In this document: positions 18,330 to 27,558 of the stretch, in pieces
Numbering within the stretch: the stretch's first letter is position 1
Layout: each line of letters begins with the position of its first letter
Origin: an uncultured Sphingomonadaceae bacterium
GTDB taxonomy: Bacteria; Pseudomonadota; Alphaproteobacteria; Sphingomonadales; Sphingomonadaceae
Direction of reading: 5' to 3'
Assembly (NCBI GenBank): GCA_947497315.1
Contig: CANMFX010000001.1
Coordinates: 434,001-498,000, forward strand
DNA: 64,000 bases
Made by a program: the position numbers and the translations under genes
Notes under the pieces: generated by a model
What the model saw: only the letters and a program-made list of their open reading frames with translations
What the model was told of the DNA's origin: nothing
Database searches by the model: none

Positions 18330-19103
18330 TCAGAAACCTTGTACTGATCCGCCGTCTACCTGGATGGCTGTGCCCGTAATGTAGCTCGCCGCCTCTGATC
18401 CCAGGAAAATTGCCAGATTGGCAACTTCTTCCGGTTCGCCAATTCGCTGCATGGGAATCTGGGCAGCTATGCCGGCAGCGATTTCTTCGGTGCTCTTACC
18501 CGATGCCCTGGACTGATTCTCCAATATCTGCGTGACCCGATCGGTATTGGTAAAGCCCGGACAGACCGTGTTCACCAATATGTTATCGCCCGCCACCTGA
18601 TTGGCGAGCGTCTTGGCCCAGCCCAGCACCGCCATCCTGATACTGTTCGACAGGGTAAGACCAGGCACCGGCTGTTTCACGCCCGAGGATGAAATATTGA
18701 TAATCCGTCCCCATTTCTGCGCCCGCATATGGGGCAGAACCAGCCGCGTCGCGCGGATGACCGACATCAGGGTCAACTGTACAGCTTGATCCCAGTCCGC
18801 ATCCGCCAGATCTTCAAATAGGCCGGGCGGGGGGCCTCCGGCATTGTTCACCAATATATCGATACCGCCAAATTTATCCGCCACCGCATCGACGACGCGG
18901 TCAATATCTTCCGCCTGCGAGACATCGCCTGTCAGCGCCAGACAACCGGACATCTGCGCCGCAGCAGCATCCAGATTATCCTGCGATCGCCCGCAAATGG
19001 CAACATTAGCCCCGGATTCATGGAAACCCAAAGCGGTGGCCAGTCCAATGCCCTTGCTGCCAGCGGTAACAAGGACGGTTTTGTTTTCCAGATTCAGTTT
19101 CAT
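18330..19103 (-). CDS. SDR-family oxidoreductase with an atypical active site
   Basis: 257 residues with the Rossmann motif VTAGSKGIG (TGxxxGxG-like) at about 12-20, DILVNNAGGPPPG and the C-terminal TGTAIQVDGGSVQGF, all typical of the FabG-like SDR class. The active-site Ser is in IINISSSGV, but where Tyr-x-x-x-Lys is expected the sequence reads GLTLSNSIRMAVLGW, so catalytic Tyr and Lys are both absent. It may be a diverged SDR subclass, a binding protein, or use other residues. The start at 19103 fits the conserved N-terminus; the frame extends upstream to 19223 without support. It is divergent from the next secreted protein. Confidence 0.85.
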   Translation of the reverse strand: MKLNLENKTVLVTAGSKGIGLATALGFHESGANVAICGRSQDNLDAAAAQMSGCLALTGDVSQAEDIDRVVDAVADKFGGIDILVNNAGGPPPGLFEDLADADWDQAVQLTLMSVIRATRLVLPHMRAQKWGRIINISSSGVKQPVPGLTLSNSIRMAVLGWAKTLANQVAGDNILVNTVCPGFTNTDRVTQILENQSRASGKSTEEIAAGIAAQIPMQRIGEPEEVANLAIFLGSEAASYITGTAIQVDGGSVQGF

Positions 19104-19293
19104 GTGAGCAAGTTTGGCGGAATGAGAAGCGAATGTATAGGGGGACCTCCCTCTTATGTGCACAATATCTCTTTGGGCATTTGCAGCTAGCCTGCCTGAC
19201 TGTTGTATTGTTCTCGAAACCAATTCATACTTGAAATGAAATATTCTCGGCAGGCACTATATGCGTCTGAAAGAAAATAAAGGGGTTCCTGTC

Positions 19294-19824
19294 ATGCACA
19301 TCAAACGCGCTCTGTCTTTTGCCATATCAATTGCATTCATGTCCGGAACGGCAATAGCGCAGGAAACCAACGAAAAATCACAAATTACAATGGGCAATGG
19401 CACGGCCAACGTGATTCAGATTGAAGGTTTGACCCGTCAGAATGGGGAAACGATCGCTTCCGAAGTTCGCGTCGATGGAACGAACGTGTCGACCTTGCGC
19501 GCAAACACAACCGCCGTAACCTTTCCCGCCGTAACGATTGCAAAGGCAGGTTGGCTTGTCCTTCACCCGGTCATCGATGGCCGTCCGGATGGTGATATCG
19601 TGTCGGGTTTCGCATATTTGAAGCAGGGTCAGAGTGAGAATGTAACGATCCAGATACAGCATCCCGCTGATGCCGGTGACAAATTTTTGGCCATGCTGCA
19701 CAGCGATGTTGATCAAGACCGCGTATTTGATTTCGTCTTCGTGGAAGATGGAATTAATGTTGAAGATACAGCCGTTTTTGAAGGCACTCGCATGATCGCC
19801 CATTTGATCGCTCTACCCGAATAG
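19294..19824 (+). CDS. Exported protein of unknown function (DUF7282-like)
   Basis: About 176 residues beginning MHIKRALSFAISIAFM, a clear Sec signal peptide with cleavage after AIA/AQ. The mature part is predicted all-beta with ASEVRVDGTNVSTL, WLVLHPVIDGRPDGDIVSG and MLHSDVDQDRVFDFVF, resembling periplasmic or surface domains of the DUF7282 kind that bear the pattern V-x-H-x2-D-G. I do not know its function. A start at 19261 would add eleven charged residues before the signal; 19294 after GGGG is preferred. It stands alone between a divergent SDR and convergent purH. Confidence 0.7.
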   Translation: MHIKRALSFAISIAFMSGTAIAQETNEKSQITMGNGTANVIQIEGLTRQNGETIASEVRVDGTNVSTLRANTTAVTFPAVTIAKAGWLVLHPVIDGRPDGDIVSGFAYLKQGQSENVTIQIQHPADAGDKFLAMLHSDVDQDRVFDFVFVEDGINVEDTAVFEGTRMIAHLIALPE

Positions 19825-19898
19825 GCAGGCGACAGCGGTCTGCCCACGCCAACAACGGCTTCATACCGATAGCGGACGTCACTCAAGAGCCGTTTTCA

Positions 19899-21491
19899 TC
19901 AATGGCGGAAATGCCGCATCCCGGTAAACAGCATCGCCAAGCCCGCCTCGTCTGCTGCGGCAATTACCTCGTCATCGCGGATCGAGCCGCCGGGTTGAAT
20001 CACCGCTGTGGCGCCCGCCTCGACCGCCGCCATCAGGCCATCGGCAAAGGGGAAGAAGGCGTCGGAAGCCACCGCTGATCCAATCGTCCGTGCTTCGCTC
20101 AAACCGGCTTTTTCGGCTGCGTCCTTGGCTTTCCATGCGGCAATCCGCGCGGACTCCAGCCGGTTCATCTGTCCTGCACCGACACCTGCTGTGGAGCCGT
20201 CCTTGGCATAGACAATCGCGTTGGATTTCACATGCTTGGCAACGGTCCAGGCGAACAGGCAGTCCGCTTGTTCCCGAGCGCTCGGTTGGCGCTTGGTGAC
20301 GCATTTCAGGTCTTCTTCGGCAATCTGTCCATTGTCGCGCGATTGCAGCAGATAGCCGCCCGCTATCGACTTCAACCCCATGCCGCCGCGTGCAGGGTCC
20401 GGCAGCTCACCTGTCAGCAAGAGCCGCAGATTCTTCTTCTTCGCAAAAATCGCGCGGGCATCGGCATCAGCATCGGGCGCGCAGACGACTTCGGTGAAAA
20501 TGCCGGTCATCGCTTCGGCCGCTGCGCCATCAAGGGGCCGGTTCACCGCAATGATCCCGCCAAAGGCTGACACACTGTCGCAGGCGAGTGCTGCTTTATA
20601 GGCTTCCAATATGCTGTCACCGCTGGCCACGCCGCAAGGATTGGCATGTTTGACAATCACTACGGTTGGCGGCCCGTCCCGAAACTCGCTAACCAGTTCC
20701 AGCGCGGCATCGGCGTCATTATAATTATTATAGCTCAGCGCTTTCCCCTGCAATTGTTCCGCCTGGGCAATGCCCTTAGCAGATGGTCCATCGGGCAGGT
20801 AAAGCGCGGCCATCTGGTGCGGGTTTTCGCCATAGCGCAGTTCCGTCGGCTGGCTCATGGTGAGTGGCAGGGTCGGCGGGAACATCTGCTGTTGGTCGGC
20901 AAAGCCGAACCATTGTGCGATCATGCCGTCATAGCTCGCCGTTGCGGCAAAGGCCTTGGCCGCCATTTTCTTGCGGAAATCGAGGCTCGTCGCACCGCCG
21001 CTTTCTTTCAGTTCCGCAAGCAATGTGTCGTAATCCGACGGGTCGGTAACGATGGTCACGAAATCATGGTTTTTCGCCGCGCTGCGCACCATGCTGGGGC
21101 CACCAATATCGATATTCTCGATAATTTCGTCACGTGCGGCGCCTTTGGCCACGGTCTGGGCAAAGGGATAGAGGTTGACGATCACCAGGTCGATCCCGGC
21201 AATGTCATGCTCTTCCATCGACGCAACATGGCCCGGATCATCGCGCCGCGCGAGCAGGCCGCCATGGACTTTGGGATGCAGGGTTTTCACGCGGCCGTCC
21301 ATCATCTCCGGGAAATGGGTGACATCAGAAATGTCAGCAACCTCAAGCCCGGCATCGCGCAAGGCCTTGGCCGTACCGCCTGTGGAGATTAAGGCCACGC
21401 CCATGGCGGCCAGTTCCTCGCCCAGATCCGCCAAACCGCTTTTGTCGGACACCGAAAGCAGAGCCCGTTTGATTGTAATATTCTCGGTCAT
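19899..21491 (-). CDS. purH: Bifunctional AICAR transformylase/IMP cyclohydrolase
   Basis: 530 residues catalysing the last two steps of IMP synthesis. The N-terminal cyclohydrolase domain shows [32 protein letters not shown] and [17 protein letters not shown]; the C-terminal transformylase domain shows [29 protein letters not shown] (catalytic Lys-His) and [19 protein letters not shown]. Length is standard. Together with purE and purK about 10 kb away it covers purine synthesis. It is preceded on the same strand by the heparinase-like gene (8-base gap). Confidence 0.97.
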   Translation of the reverse strand: MTENITIKRALLSVSDKSGLADLGEELAAMGVALISTGGTAKALRDAGLEVADISDVTHFPEMMDGRVKTLHPKVHGGLLARRDDPGHVASMEEHDIAGIDLVIVNLYPFAQTVAKGAARDEIIENIDIGGPSMVRSAAKNHDFVTIVTDPSDYDTLLAELKESGGATSLDFRKKMAAKAFAATASYDGMIAQWFGFADQQQMFPPTLPLTMSQPTELRYGENPHQMAALYLPDGPSAKGIAQAEQLQGKALSYNNYNDADAALELVSEFRDGPPTVVIVKHANPCGVASGDSILEAYKAALACDSVSAFGGIIAVNRPLDGAAAEAMTGIFTEVVCAPDADADARAIFAKKKNLRLLLTGELPDPARGGMGLKSIAGGYLLQSRDNGQIAEEDLKCVTKRQPSAREQADCLFAWTVAKHVKSNAIVYAKDGSTAGVGAGQMNRLESARIAAWKAKDAAEKAGLSEARTIGSAVASDAFFPFADGLMAAVEAGATAVIQPGGSIRDDEVIAAADEAGLAMLFTGMRHFRH

Positions 21492-21499
21492 GATCGTTT

Positions 21500-23302
21500 T
21501 TATCCCATATGTTTGAGCAGCCAGCCAGTCGCGCCGCCGCCGCTGCCCACCGTGTCGGTTATCACCATCTGCATGACGCCATGAGGGATACCCATGCCAT
21601 CGACCCAGACGCTGTCTTCAAGAATGATTGTCCCGCTTGTCGCCCGGAATTGCCACAGATTTCCGTCTTTCAGACGCAATAGCACGCCCTTGCCTTCGGA
21701 TATCAGGTCGCTTTCAATATCTGGGCCAAGGTGGAAACGTAGCGCATATTCCACGTCCTTTTTCTTCCGCCTGCGCTTGCGACCATCGGGGATCAGCATG
21801 TCCTCACCGCGCAGTTCCAGCCCATCAGAGCGCATCAATAACAAGCGTTTGTGGAGCAGCCCGAAACGCCGTGCATAGCCATCATGGCTCGCCTCCAGCC
21901 GCGTCGCATTTTCAACATCACGGCGGAATAGTTCCACCTCGTTCACCCCGCGGCCCAATTTACCGTCGGGCAGGATCGAGGTGCTGTTGCTGTTGTCGAT
22001 ACACAGGGTGCTATGCGCAGCCGTTGTCCGCAATCCGCGCGCCAGTGCCGCCGGAATGGTCGCGCCGACCAGACCCGCGCCACCGCAATTGCCGATAATC
22101 CGGTTGTCGCCGTTGGAAAATTCAAATGCCAGTGTCGACGCACAGCCCGCGACCGCCATCCTTGCAATCGGGGGAGGCGCTGCATCCATTATTAGCACGG
22201 AACGCCCTGACGACACGCGTTGATAGCCCCAATCGCGCGCTTGCCGCAGGGGCCTTGCGCGGATACCGCTGGCTTCGATGGCTTGATCGACCTGCTCCGT
22301 CGACGTCGCGCCGCCACCCTGCCAATTGCCCATACTGCCATCGAAATGGGTGAGGCCGGTCAGAGGCGGCACCGCCAGCGCCAGCGCATTTTCAAGAAAT
22401 TCGGGCACATCTTCTTCACGGGCCAGATAGACTTGCTTCAGCATTGACAGCAGGATAACCGCGTCCATCTGATTAAGCGGAGAGCGTGAAACAGACCCGC
22501 CGTCGGGATAGAAAAATTCACCCATCGCCTTTTCCAGCCCCGCTTCCCCCACGATACGGCGTACCCGTCCTTCGGGAATCAGCAGCGATGCGGCGACCAC
22601 TCCGCTCCACGCAACGAGACGCCCGAGGCTGGAAGTCGCCTTGTCAGCCGTCCGGTCGAGGTGCCGGGCAGTGCGAGCAATGTTGTTGAGGACTTTGGAG
22701 CGATAAATCAGGTCGTTCGACGAGAGGATCAGCGGTGCATGACTGGCCCAGATGAGCAGGCGCCAGCCACAATTGTCGGGACGCCAGGCTGGCTGCCGGA
22801 TTTTCTTGCCATTGGCATCCAGCCATTGTTCGACCAGTTTTTCAGCAACCGGCAAGGCTTGGTCTCGGGATGCGGCGGTATCAAGATCACGCAGCCAGAC
22901 AAAACGATGGACATAGTCTTCAAAAGCAGGCGGCAATTTCAGGTCAGCAAAATCAATGCCGTCGAGTTTTTTCTGGAGACCGCGAAAAAGGAAATGGCCT
23001 GCGCGGACCGCCATGCCCTGTACCCGGTCACCGTCGACCGGGTCGACTGGTACAGCGAGCAAGCGCAGCGGCAGTTTCCCCGACAGCCGCAACCGGTGCA
23101 GCGGCATGCGCCAAGTCATGCGATAATAGAGCAGCGCCGTTTGCTCCGCCAGCGATTGCCCGCGATCACCCCCCGCACGAAGGGTCAGGCTGCGTCCTTC
23201 CGGCGCCTCGCTTTCTTCGCCGCTATAGCGCTCTAGTCCGCTGCCTGGATCACTAGCGGGATCATCGGCGGGACTTTCATTTTCGGGGCGGTCTGCGCTC
23301 AT
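21500..23302 (-). CDS. Heparinase II/III family protein
   Basis: A 600-residue protein. The first 50 residues are acidic and proline/serine-rich with no signal peptide. The helical toroid-like middle ([39 protein letters not shown]) and the beta-rich C-terminal half ([33 protein letters not shown]) match the heparinase II/III superfamily of polysaccharide lyases. The chemical substrate is unknown; a role in an acidic exopolysaccharide or envelope glycan is possible. Its ATG overlaps the rpe stop by four bases and purH follows at once, a gene order I recall from sphingomonads. Confidence 0.88.
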   Translation of the reverse strand: MSADRPENESPADDPASDPGSGLERYSGEESEAPEGRSLTLRAGGDRGQSLAEQTALLYYRMTWRMPLHRLRLSGKLPLRLLAVPVDPVDGDRVQGMAVRAGHFLFRGLQKKLDGIDFADLKLPPAFEDYVHRFVWLRDLDTAASRDQALPVAEKLVEQWLDANGKKIRQPAWRPDNCGWRLLIWASHAPLILSSNDLIYRSKVLNNIARTARHLDRTADKATSSLGRLVAWSGVVAASLLIPEGRVRRIVGEAGLEKAMGEFFYPDGGSVSRSPLNQMDAVILLSMLKQVYLAREEDVPEFLENALALAVPPLTGLTHFDGSMGNWQGGGATSTEQVDQAIEASGIRARPLRQARDWGYQRVSSGRSVLIMDAAPPPIARMAVAGCASTLAFEFSNGDNRIIGNCGGAGLVGATIPAALARGLRTTAAHSTLCIDNSNSTSILPDGKLGRGVNEVELFRRDVENATRLEASHDGYARRFGLLHKRLLLMRSDGLELRGEDMLIPDGRKRRRKKKDVEYALRFHLGPDIESDLISEGKGVLLRLKDGNLWQFRATSGTIILEDSVWVDGMGIPHGVMQMVITDTVGSGGGATGWLLKHMG

Positions 23303-23961
23303 TCACCCCTCAGGCCGCTTATGTTGGCGGCATATTGGTCAGGGCCGCCGCGAAAGGTTGCTGTGCCCGCTACCAACGTGTCGGCACCCGCTGCAATCGC
23401 CTTGGGCGCTGTATTCAAATCAATGCCGCCATCCACTTCCAGCCGGATATCCTTGCCGGTCGCGTCGATGCGCTGACGGATCGCTTCAATCTTTCGCAGC
23501 TGTGTATCGATAAAGCTCTGTCCGCCGAAACCGGGATTGACACTCATGACCAAAATAAGATCAAGATCGTCGATCAGATAATCGAGCACATCTAGCGACG
23601 TAGCAGGATTGAGGACCAGTCCGGCCTGCTTGCCCAGCGTGTGGATTGTTTGCACGGTGCGATGCGGGTGGGCACCGGCCTCGGGATGGAAAGAAATGAT
23701 ATCCGCACCGGCGTCGGCAAAAGCCTCAAGATACTGATCCACCGGCGAAATCATTAAATGCACGTCAAACGGCTTCTCGCTATGCGGACGCAGCGCTTTA
23801 ACGACAGCAGGGCCGATGGTAATATTCGGAACAAAATGACCGTCCATGACGTCAACATGCACCCAGTCACAACCCGCTTCGTCAATCGCGCGGACCTCTT
23901 CACCCAGCCGCGCGAAATCTGCGGAAAGAATGGAGGGGGCGATACGGACAGGGCTGGTCAT
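23299..23961 (-). CDS. rpe: Ribulose-phosphate 3-epimerase
   Basis: A 220-residue TIM-barrel enzyme interconverting ribulose 5-phosphate and xylulose 5-phosphate in the pentose phosphate pathway. Motifs are IAPSILSADFARLGEEV, WVHVDVMDGHFVPNITIG (metal-binding His/Asp), VHLMISP, MSVNPGFGGQSF and LEVDGGI. The length is standard. It leads a minus-strand run rpe-heparinase-purH with overlapping or closely spaced genes and lies about 120 bases after rsmB. Confidence 0.96.
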   Translation of the reverse strand: MTSPVRIAPSILSADFARLGEEVRAIDEAGCDWVHVDVMDGHFVPNITIGPAVVKALRPHSEKPFDVHLMISPVDQYLEAFADAGADIISFHPEAGAHPHRTVQTIHTLGKQAGLVLNPATSLDVLDYLIDDLDLILVMSVNPGFGGQSFIDTQLRKIEAIRQRIDATGKDIRLEVDGGIDLNTAPKAIAAGADTLVAGTATFRGGPDQYAANISGLRGE

Positions 23962-24079
23962 GACGGTTCCTTTACCATCTTGCGTCTAGGATTTTTGCAT
24001 TGGACCCGCAAGGCGCGATTCGGCAGGAAACTTAAAGGCCTGTGGACAATTTGGGGACAGGCTGAATTTCATCGTCCGA

Positions 24080-25360
24080 TCAGCCTTTTCGCCGCAACCG
24101 CGCGATGAAAAAGCCGTCGATATGCCCCTTTTCTGAGAGCATATTGGGCAATGTCCGAACGCATCCCTGATCATCGGGTTCGATGCCATGGGGAAGTTCA
24201 TCACTCCGGGCCGCGACCAGTGCATAATCCGCATGGTTTTCCAAAAATTGCTCTATCTGTTCCTCGCCCTCTTCCGGCTCCAGCGAACAGACAGCATAGA
24301 CCAGCACTCCGCCCGGTTTGACCCATGTTGCAATCCGGTCGAGCAGCGCTTTTTGTACGTCTGCACGCTCGGCAATCTGGCGCGATCCGATGCAATGGAG
24401 CACATCGGGATGGCGGCGAAAAATACCCGTCGCGCTGCACGGCGCGTCCAGCAGGACTGCGTCAGCGGGCTGTGATGGCTGCCAATTCATCAGATCCGCG
24501 ATGATAATTTCAGCGTCCAGTTTGGTGCGAGCGAGATTGTCCTTGAACCGCTCCATCCGTTTTGCGCTATTGTCGACAGATATGGTTTTCCATCCCGCGG
24601 ACGCGAGCTGCATGGTTTTTCCACCCGGCGCGGCACAAAGATCGAGCACTGTTTTGCTGCTACCTTCGCCCAGCAATCGGGCTGGCAAGGAGGCTGCCAG
24701 GTCTTGTACCCAAAAAGCGCCATCGTCAAAGCCCGCCAGATCGGTGACGGACGACCCCGATGGCATACGCAAATGTTTGGGGGAGAGCCTCTCACCCTCC
24801 AACGCGCCGATATCATCATCCTTGAAACTGAGATCGAGCGGCGGCGCGCTGGCCCAGGCACGACCTGCACTGCTGGCCACATCTTCTCCCCAATGATGGG
24901 CCCAGCGATCGAGCGTTTCGCCAGGTATCTCGGGAGCTTCGGGCAAGGCCAGCTTACCAGATTCCAGTCCGCGCATCACGGTGGAGAAAACGCCATGCAC
25001 AAGTCGACGCGGCCCGCCATGGACGAGCGGCAAAGCTGTCGCAATCGCAGCATGTTGCGGTGTTTCCAGCACCAGAACCTGCACCAAGGCAATGCGCAGC
25101 GCCATTCGCGCCTTGGCATCATCGGGCAAGCGTTTCCTGGTCGCACTGTCGATCATTGCATCAAGCGCGGTCATCCAGCGCAGGGCGTTAGCTGCGATAT
25201 TATGCGCCAGCGACCGGTCAGAGGGATTGGAGAGTTTCGAGGTCGCCGCTGCCATGGCTTGATCCAGTGTCTCTCCGCGTCGACAGACGGCATCCAGCAG
25301 CCGCAGCGCCGCCGTGCGGGCCGGGAGACCGGGAATTTTGGAAGAGCCTGGGTTGTTCAT
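24080..25360 (-). CDS. RsmB-type 16S rRNA (cytosine-C5) methyltransferase
   Basis: About 426 residues. An N-terminal NusB-like helical RNA-binding domain (ARTAALRLLDAVCRRGETLDQA, SLAHNIAANALRWM) is followed by a SAM-dependent methyltransferase domain with DLCAAPGGKTMQLAS and the two catalytic cysteines in DAPCSATGIFRRHPD and YAVCSLEPEEGE, the RsmB/NOL1-NOP2 layout. It methylates C5 of a cytosine in rRNA (C967 in E. coli RsmB). The ATG at 25360 begins the conserved part; an in-frame GTG at 25378 lies in a hairpin. htpX lies upstream on the same strand. Confidence 0.92.
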   Translation of the reverse strand: MNNPGSSKIPGLPARTAALRLLDAVCRRGETLDQAMAAATSKLSNPSDRSLAHNIAANALRWMTALDAMIDSATRKRLPDDAKARMALRIALVQVLVLETPQHAAIATALPLVHGGPRRLVHGVFSTVMRGLESGKLALPEAPEIPGETLDRWAHHWGEDVASSAGRAWASAPPLDLSFKDDDIGALEGERLSPKHLRMPSGSSVTDLAGFDDGAFWVQDLAASLPARLLGEGSSKTVLDLCAAPGGKTMQLASAGWKTISVDNSAKRMERFKDNLARTKLDAEIIIADLMNWQPSQPADAVLLDAPCSATGIFRRHPDVLHCIGSRQIAERADVQKALLDRIATWVKPGGVLVYAVCSLEPEEGEEQIEQFLENHADYALVAARSDELPHGIEPDDQGCVRTLPNMLSEKGHIDGFFIARLRRKG

Positions 25361-25369
25361 ATGTTCTGC

Positions 25370-25390
25370 ATTCCGCACTTACTGCGGAAT
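25370..25390 (-). promoter_or_regulatory. Hairpin at the rsmB translation start
   Basis: ATTCCGCA and TGCGGAAT form a perfect 8-bp stem with a 5-base loop. On the minus-strand mRNA its 3' arm contains GCGGAA, the only ribosome-site-like stretch before the ATG at 25360, so folding could hide it. It could also act as a weak terminator between htpX and rsmB, though no T-run follows. Confidence 0.5.
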
Positions 25391-25432
25391 CCAGAGCGGA
25401 TCACGCTGATCTCCCCATAAACACACTTTGCT

Positions 25433-25496
25433 TTGGATCAAGTGGGGCGCGCTTGGCGCTTTGCATCACCGTGTTGGATCAAGCGCGCTACGCTTG
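25433..25496. repeat. Two copies of a TTGGATCAAG repeat at the htpX 3' end
   Basis: TTGGATCAAG occurs at 25433-25442 and 25474-25483, each followed within a few bases by a CG-rich stretch ending in GCTTGG. The second copy forms CAAGCG-CGCTA-CGCTTG (25480-25496), a small perfect hairpin. It covers the last codons of htpX (SALDPTR), so part of the C-terminal tail is encoded by the repeat. It could be a scattered genomic repeat or a local duplication. Confidence 0.5.
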
Positions 25497-26365
25497 GTTT
25501 TGAGTCTGCCCATATCACCAATTTCATCGGCATTGCTTGACCAGCCGTCTGATCCGCCGCCACTGGCCATATCCTGCAGCGCCGCGATGCGATCTTCAGT
25601 CGCGGGATGGGTCGAGAACATCTGCTTCACACCGGATGGCACAATATAGAGTTGCGCCGCGGCGGGATTGCGCTGGGCGACCGGGTTGGCAATACGCTGT
25701 GCCTGTCCCGAAATCTTATGCAGCGCGGACGCAAGCGCCAGCGGCTTGCCGCTAATCTCGGCTGCCGATCGGTCGGCGCCATATTCACGGGTGCGGCTGA
25801 TCGCCATCTGGACAATCATCGCCGCAAAGGGCGCGATGAACACCGCCAACAACCCGGCAATACCGCGATTGTCGCGGAAGAACAGGCCGAAATTGGCGAG
25901 CATCGAAACGGCACCGGCGATCGTAGCAACCATTGTCATGATCAGCGTATCGCGGTTTTTCACATGGCCGAGCTCATGCGCCATCACGCCTTCAATCTCG
26001 TCATAGCTCAGCATGTTGAGCAGACCGGTTGTTGCCGCCACCGCCGAATGTTCCGGATCGCGGCCGGTAGCAAAGGCATTGGGCTGCGCCTGATCAACAA
26101 TATAGACTTTCGGCATCGGCAGCTGCGCGCGCTGCGCCAGTCGCTGCACCATCGTATAAAATTCCGGATGGCTGCTGGCATCAACCTCAACTGCCTTGTG
26201 CATTTTCAGGACAATCTTATCGGCGTTCCAGTACGTGAAGAGGTTCATCCCAGCCGCCACCAGAAGCGCCAATATCGCGCCGCGCGGGCCGCCAAGTGAG
26301 AATCCCATAACCATGAACAAGGCTGTCAGCGCCGCCAGCAACATGGTTGTCTTTAGAAAATTCAT
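25466..26365 (-). CDS. htpX: Zinc metalloprotease HtpX
   Basis: A 299-residue inner membrane M48 protease that degrades misfolded membrane proteins. Two membrane segments at about 7-45 precede [20 protein letters not shown] and the zinc motif HELGH (residues 130-134); the third ligand Glu is in [14 protein letters not shown]. Two more hydrophobic segments lie between these. [18 protein letters not shown] is the conserved end, then a Gly/Ser-rich tail whose last residues fall on a short DNA repeat. No strong ribosome site is visible. It is divergent from the SDH assembly factor gene. Confidence 0.95.
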   Translation of the reverse strand: MNFLKTTMLLAALTALFMVMGFSLGGPRGAILALLVAAGMNLFTYWNADKIVLKMHKAVEVDASSHPEFYTMVQRLAQRAQLPMPKVYIVDQAQPNAFATGRDPEHSAVAATTGLLNMLSYDEIEGVMAHELGHVKNRDTLIMTMVATIAGAVSMLANFGLFFRDNRGIAGLLAVFIAPFAAMIVQMAISRTREYGADRSAAEISGKPLALASALHKISGQAQRIANPVAQRNPAAAQLYIVPSGVKQMFSTHPATEDRIAALQDMASGGGSDGWSSNADEIGDMGRLKTKRSALDPTR

Positions 26366-26449
26366 AGGTCAACTCGCTTGATTATAGTGCTTTCCCCTTC
26401 AATATAGGGGCTGAGGCGGGGTTTTTCAAACATATGGAAAATAGAAAAT

Positions 26450-26647
26450 ATGGCCGAAAATGATAGAAAATCTGATACTCGCCAGCCAGGAGAACGTCCC
26501 GGCAATGTCAAACCGCCTGCCCATCTGTCCAAAAATCCTCCGGTTCCGGAACCCGATCCCCTTGAGAAAGCCGACGAAATTTTGGAAAAAAACGGCCCTA
26601 CTCGTTATGGAGATTGGGAACATAAGGGACTGGCGATAGACTTCTAG
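26450..26647 (+). CDS. DUF1674 protein, SDHAF4-like succinate dehydrogenase assembly factor
   Basis: A 65-residue, proline-rich small protein that ends with the family hallmark GPTRYGDWEHKGLAIDF. In mitochondria the homologue SDHAF4 binds flavinylated SdhA and aids complex II assembly; alphaproteobacterial DUF1674 proteins are the bacterial counterparts. No sdh genes are in the window. It is followed 20 bases later by the alpha/beta-hydrolase-fold gene on the same strand. Confidence 0.88.
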   Translation: MAENDRKSDTRQPGERPGNVKPPAHLSKNPPVPEPDPLEKADEILEKNGPTRYGDWEHKGLAIDF

Positions 26648-26667
26648 CGCACATTATTGGGGGGAAG

Positions 26668-27558
26668 ATGGTGAAATATTTTCTGGGCTTCGCCGTTATT
26701 GTCGCCATAGTTTGCGGAATATTCTATGGCTTCTGGATGCCCTTGCCCGACGAACCTGCCCGCGATGCTGTGGGACAGCAGAAATCGATAAACGTGAATG
26801 ACCGAACGCTTAGCTATTATGTCAGCGGCGAAGGGCGACCCATTATCTTGCTGGCCAGTGTCGGCCGGGAGGCAAGTGACTTTAATGAGCTGGTCGCAGA
26901 GCTTACCGGGGCCGGTCACCGCACCATCGCCATCGAAGCACAGGGCATAAAGGATTCTACCTTACCCACCGATGAAATGAGCCTGTTTGACATGGCCGAT
27001 GACGTGAAAGCGGTTGCGGATATTGAGCTGGACGCTGGCGAAACCGTCACAATATTGGGTCATGCCTTCGGAAATCGCGTGGCGCGCGCCTTTGCCAGTC
27101 GCAATGATACACTGGTCAATGGAGTCATATTGGTTGCAGCCGGCGGCGAAAAGGCGATACCAGAAAAAGCCAATGCCGCACTCAAGGCCATTTTCGATCC
27201 GCGCCATTCCGTGAGCCAACGCAAAGAGGATATTGCCACGGCTTTCTTCGCCAAAGGTAACGATATCCCCGAACACTGGGTGACCGGATGGCACAGGCAC
27301 ACAGCCATTCTGCAAGGCAAAGCCAAGGGTCAGGAAAGCTATGCGAGATGGGGCGCCGGCGGGACCAAGCCGATGCTGATATTACAGGCAACTGAAGATG
27401 CCATTGCGCCGACCGAAGACGCCGGCGCACCATTGGCGGGAAGATTCCCGGATCGGGTGCGGTTGGTCATGATAGAAAAAGCGGGCCATGCACTACTGCC
27501 TGAACAACCAGCCAAGATAGCCGAAGCGATTACCGCGTTTTTAAAGGAGCAGGGATGA
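26668..27558 (+). CDS. Alpha/beta-hydrolase-fold protein lacking the nucleophile Ser
   Basis: A 296-residue protein with an N-terminal membrane anchor (about residues 4-22) and an alpha/beta hydrolase domain (IILLASVGREASDFNELV, RTIAIEAQGIKDS). The nucleophile elbow reads GHAFG (residues 131-135), with Ala133 where Ser normally stands, while candidate Asp (LQATEDAIAP) and His (KAGHALLPEQP) positions are kept. So ester or amide hydrolysis by the usual mechanism looks impossible. A GGGGGGAAG ribosome site precedes the ATG. Its stop overlaps the next gene by four bases, so the two are probably co-translated. Confidence 0.85.
   Translation: MVKYFLGFAVIVAIVCGIFYGFWMPLPDEPARDAVGQQKSINVNDRTLSYYVSGEGRPIILLASVGREASDFNELVAELTGAGHRTIAIEAQGIKDSTLPTDEMSLFDMADDVKAVADIELDAGETVTILGHAFGNRVARAFASRNDTLVNGVILVAAGGEKAIPEKANAALKAIFDPRHSVSQRKEDIATAFFAKGNDIPEHWVTGWHRHTAILQGKAKGQESYARWGAGGTKPMLILQATEDAIAPTEDAGAPLAGRFPDRVRLVMIEKAGHALLPEQPAKIAEAITAFLKEQG

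Noticed and set aside
18294-18337. Inverted repeat GTTTCTG/CAGAAAC between the DUF3035 and SDR genes as a bidirectional terminator
   Set aside because: Loop is about 30 bases and no T-run follows on either strand.
19824-19894. Hairpins GGCAG/CTGCC and AACGGCT/AGCCGTT between the exported protein and purH
   Set aside because: Stems are short or loops long, and T-runs are weak; could still contribute to termination but not enough to call.
20646-21392. A 248-codon open frame on the plus strand inside purH
   Set aside because: Antisense to well conserved purH residues; no ribosome site and no recognisable motif.
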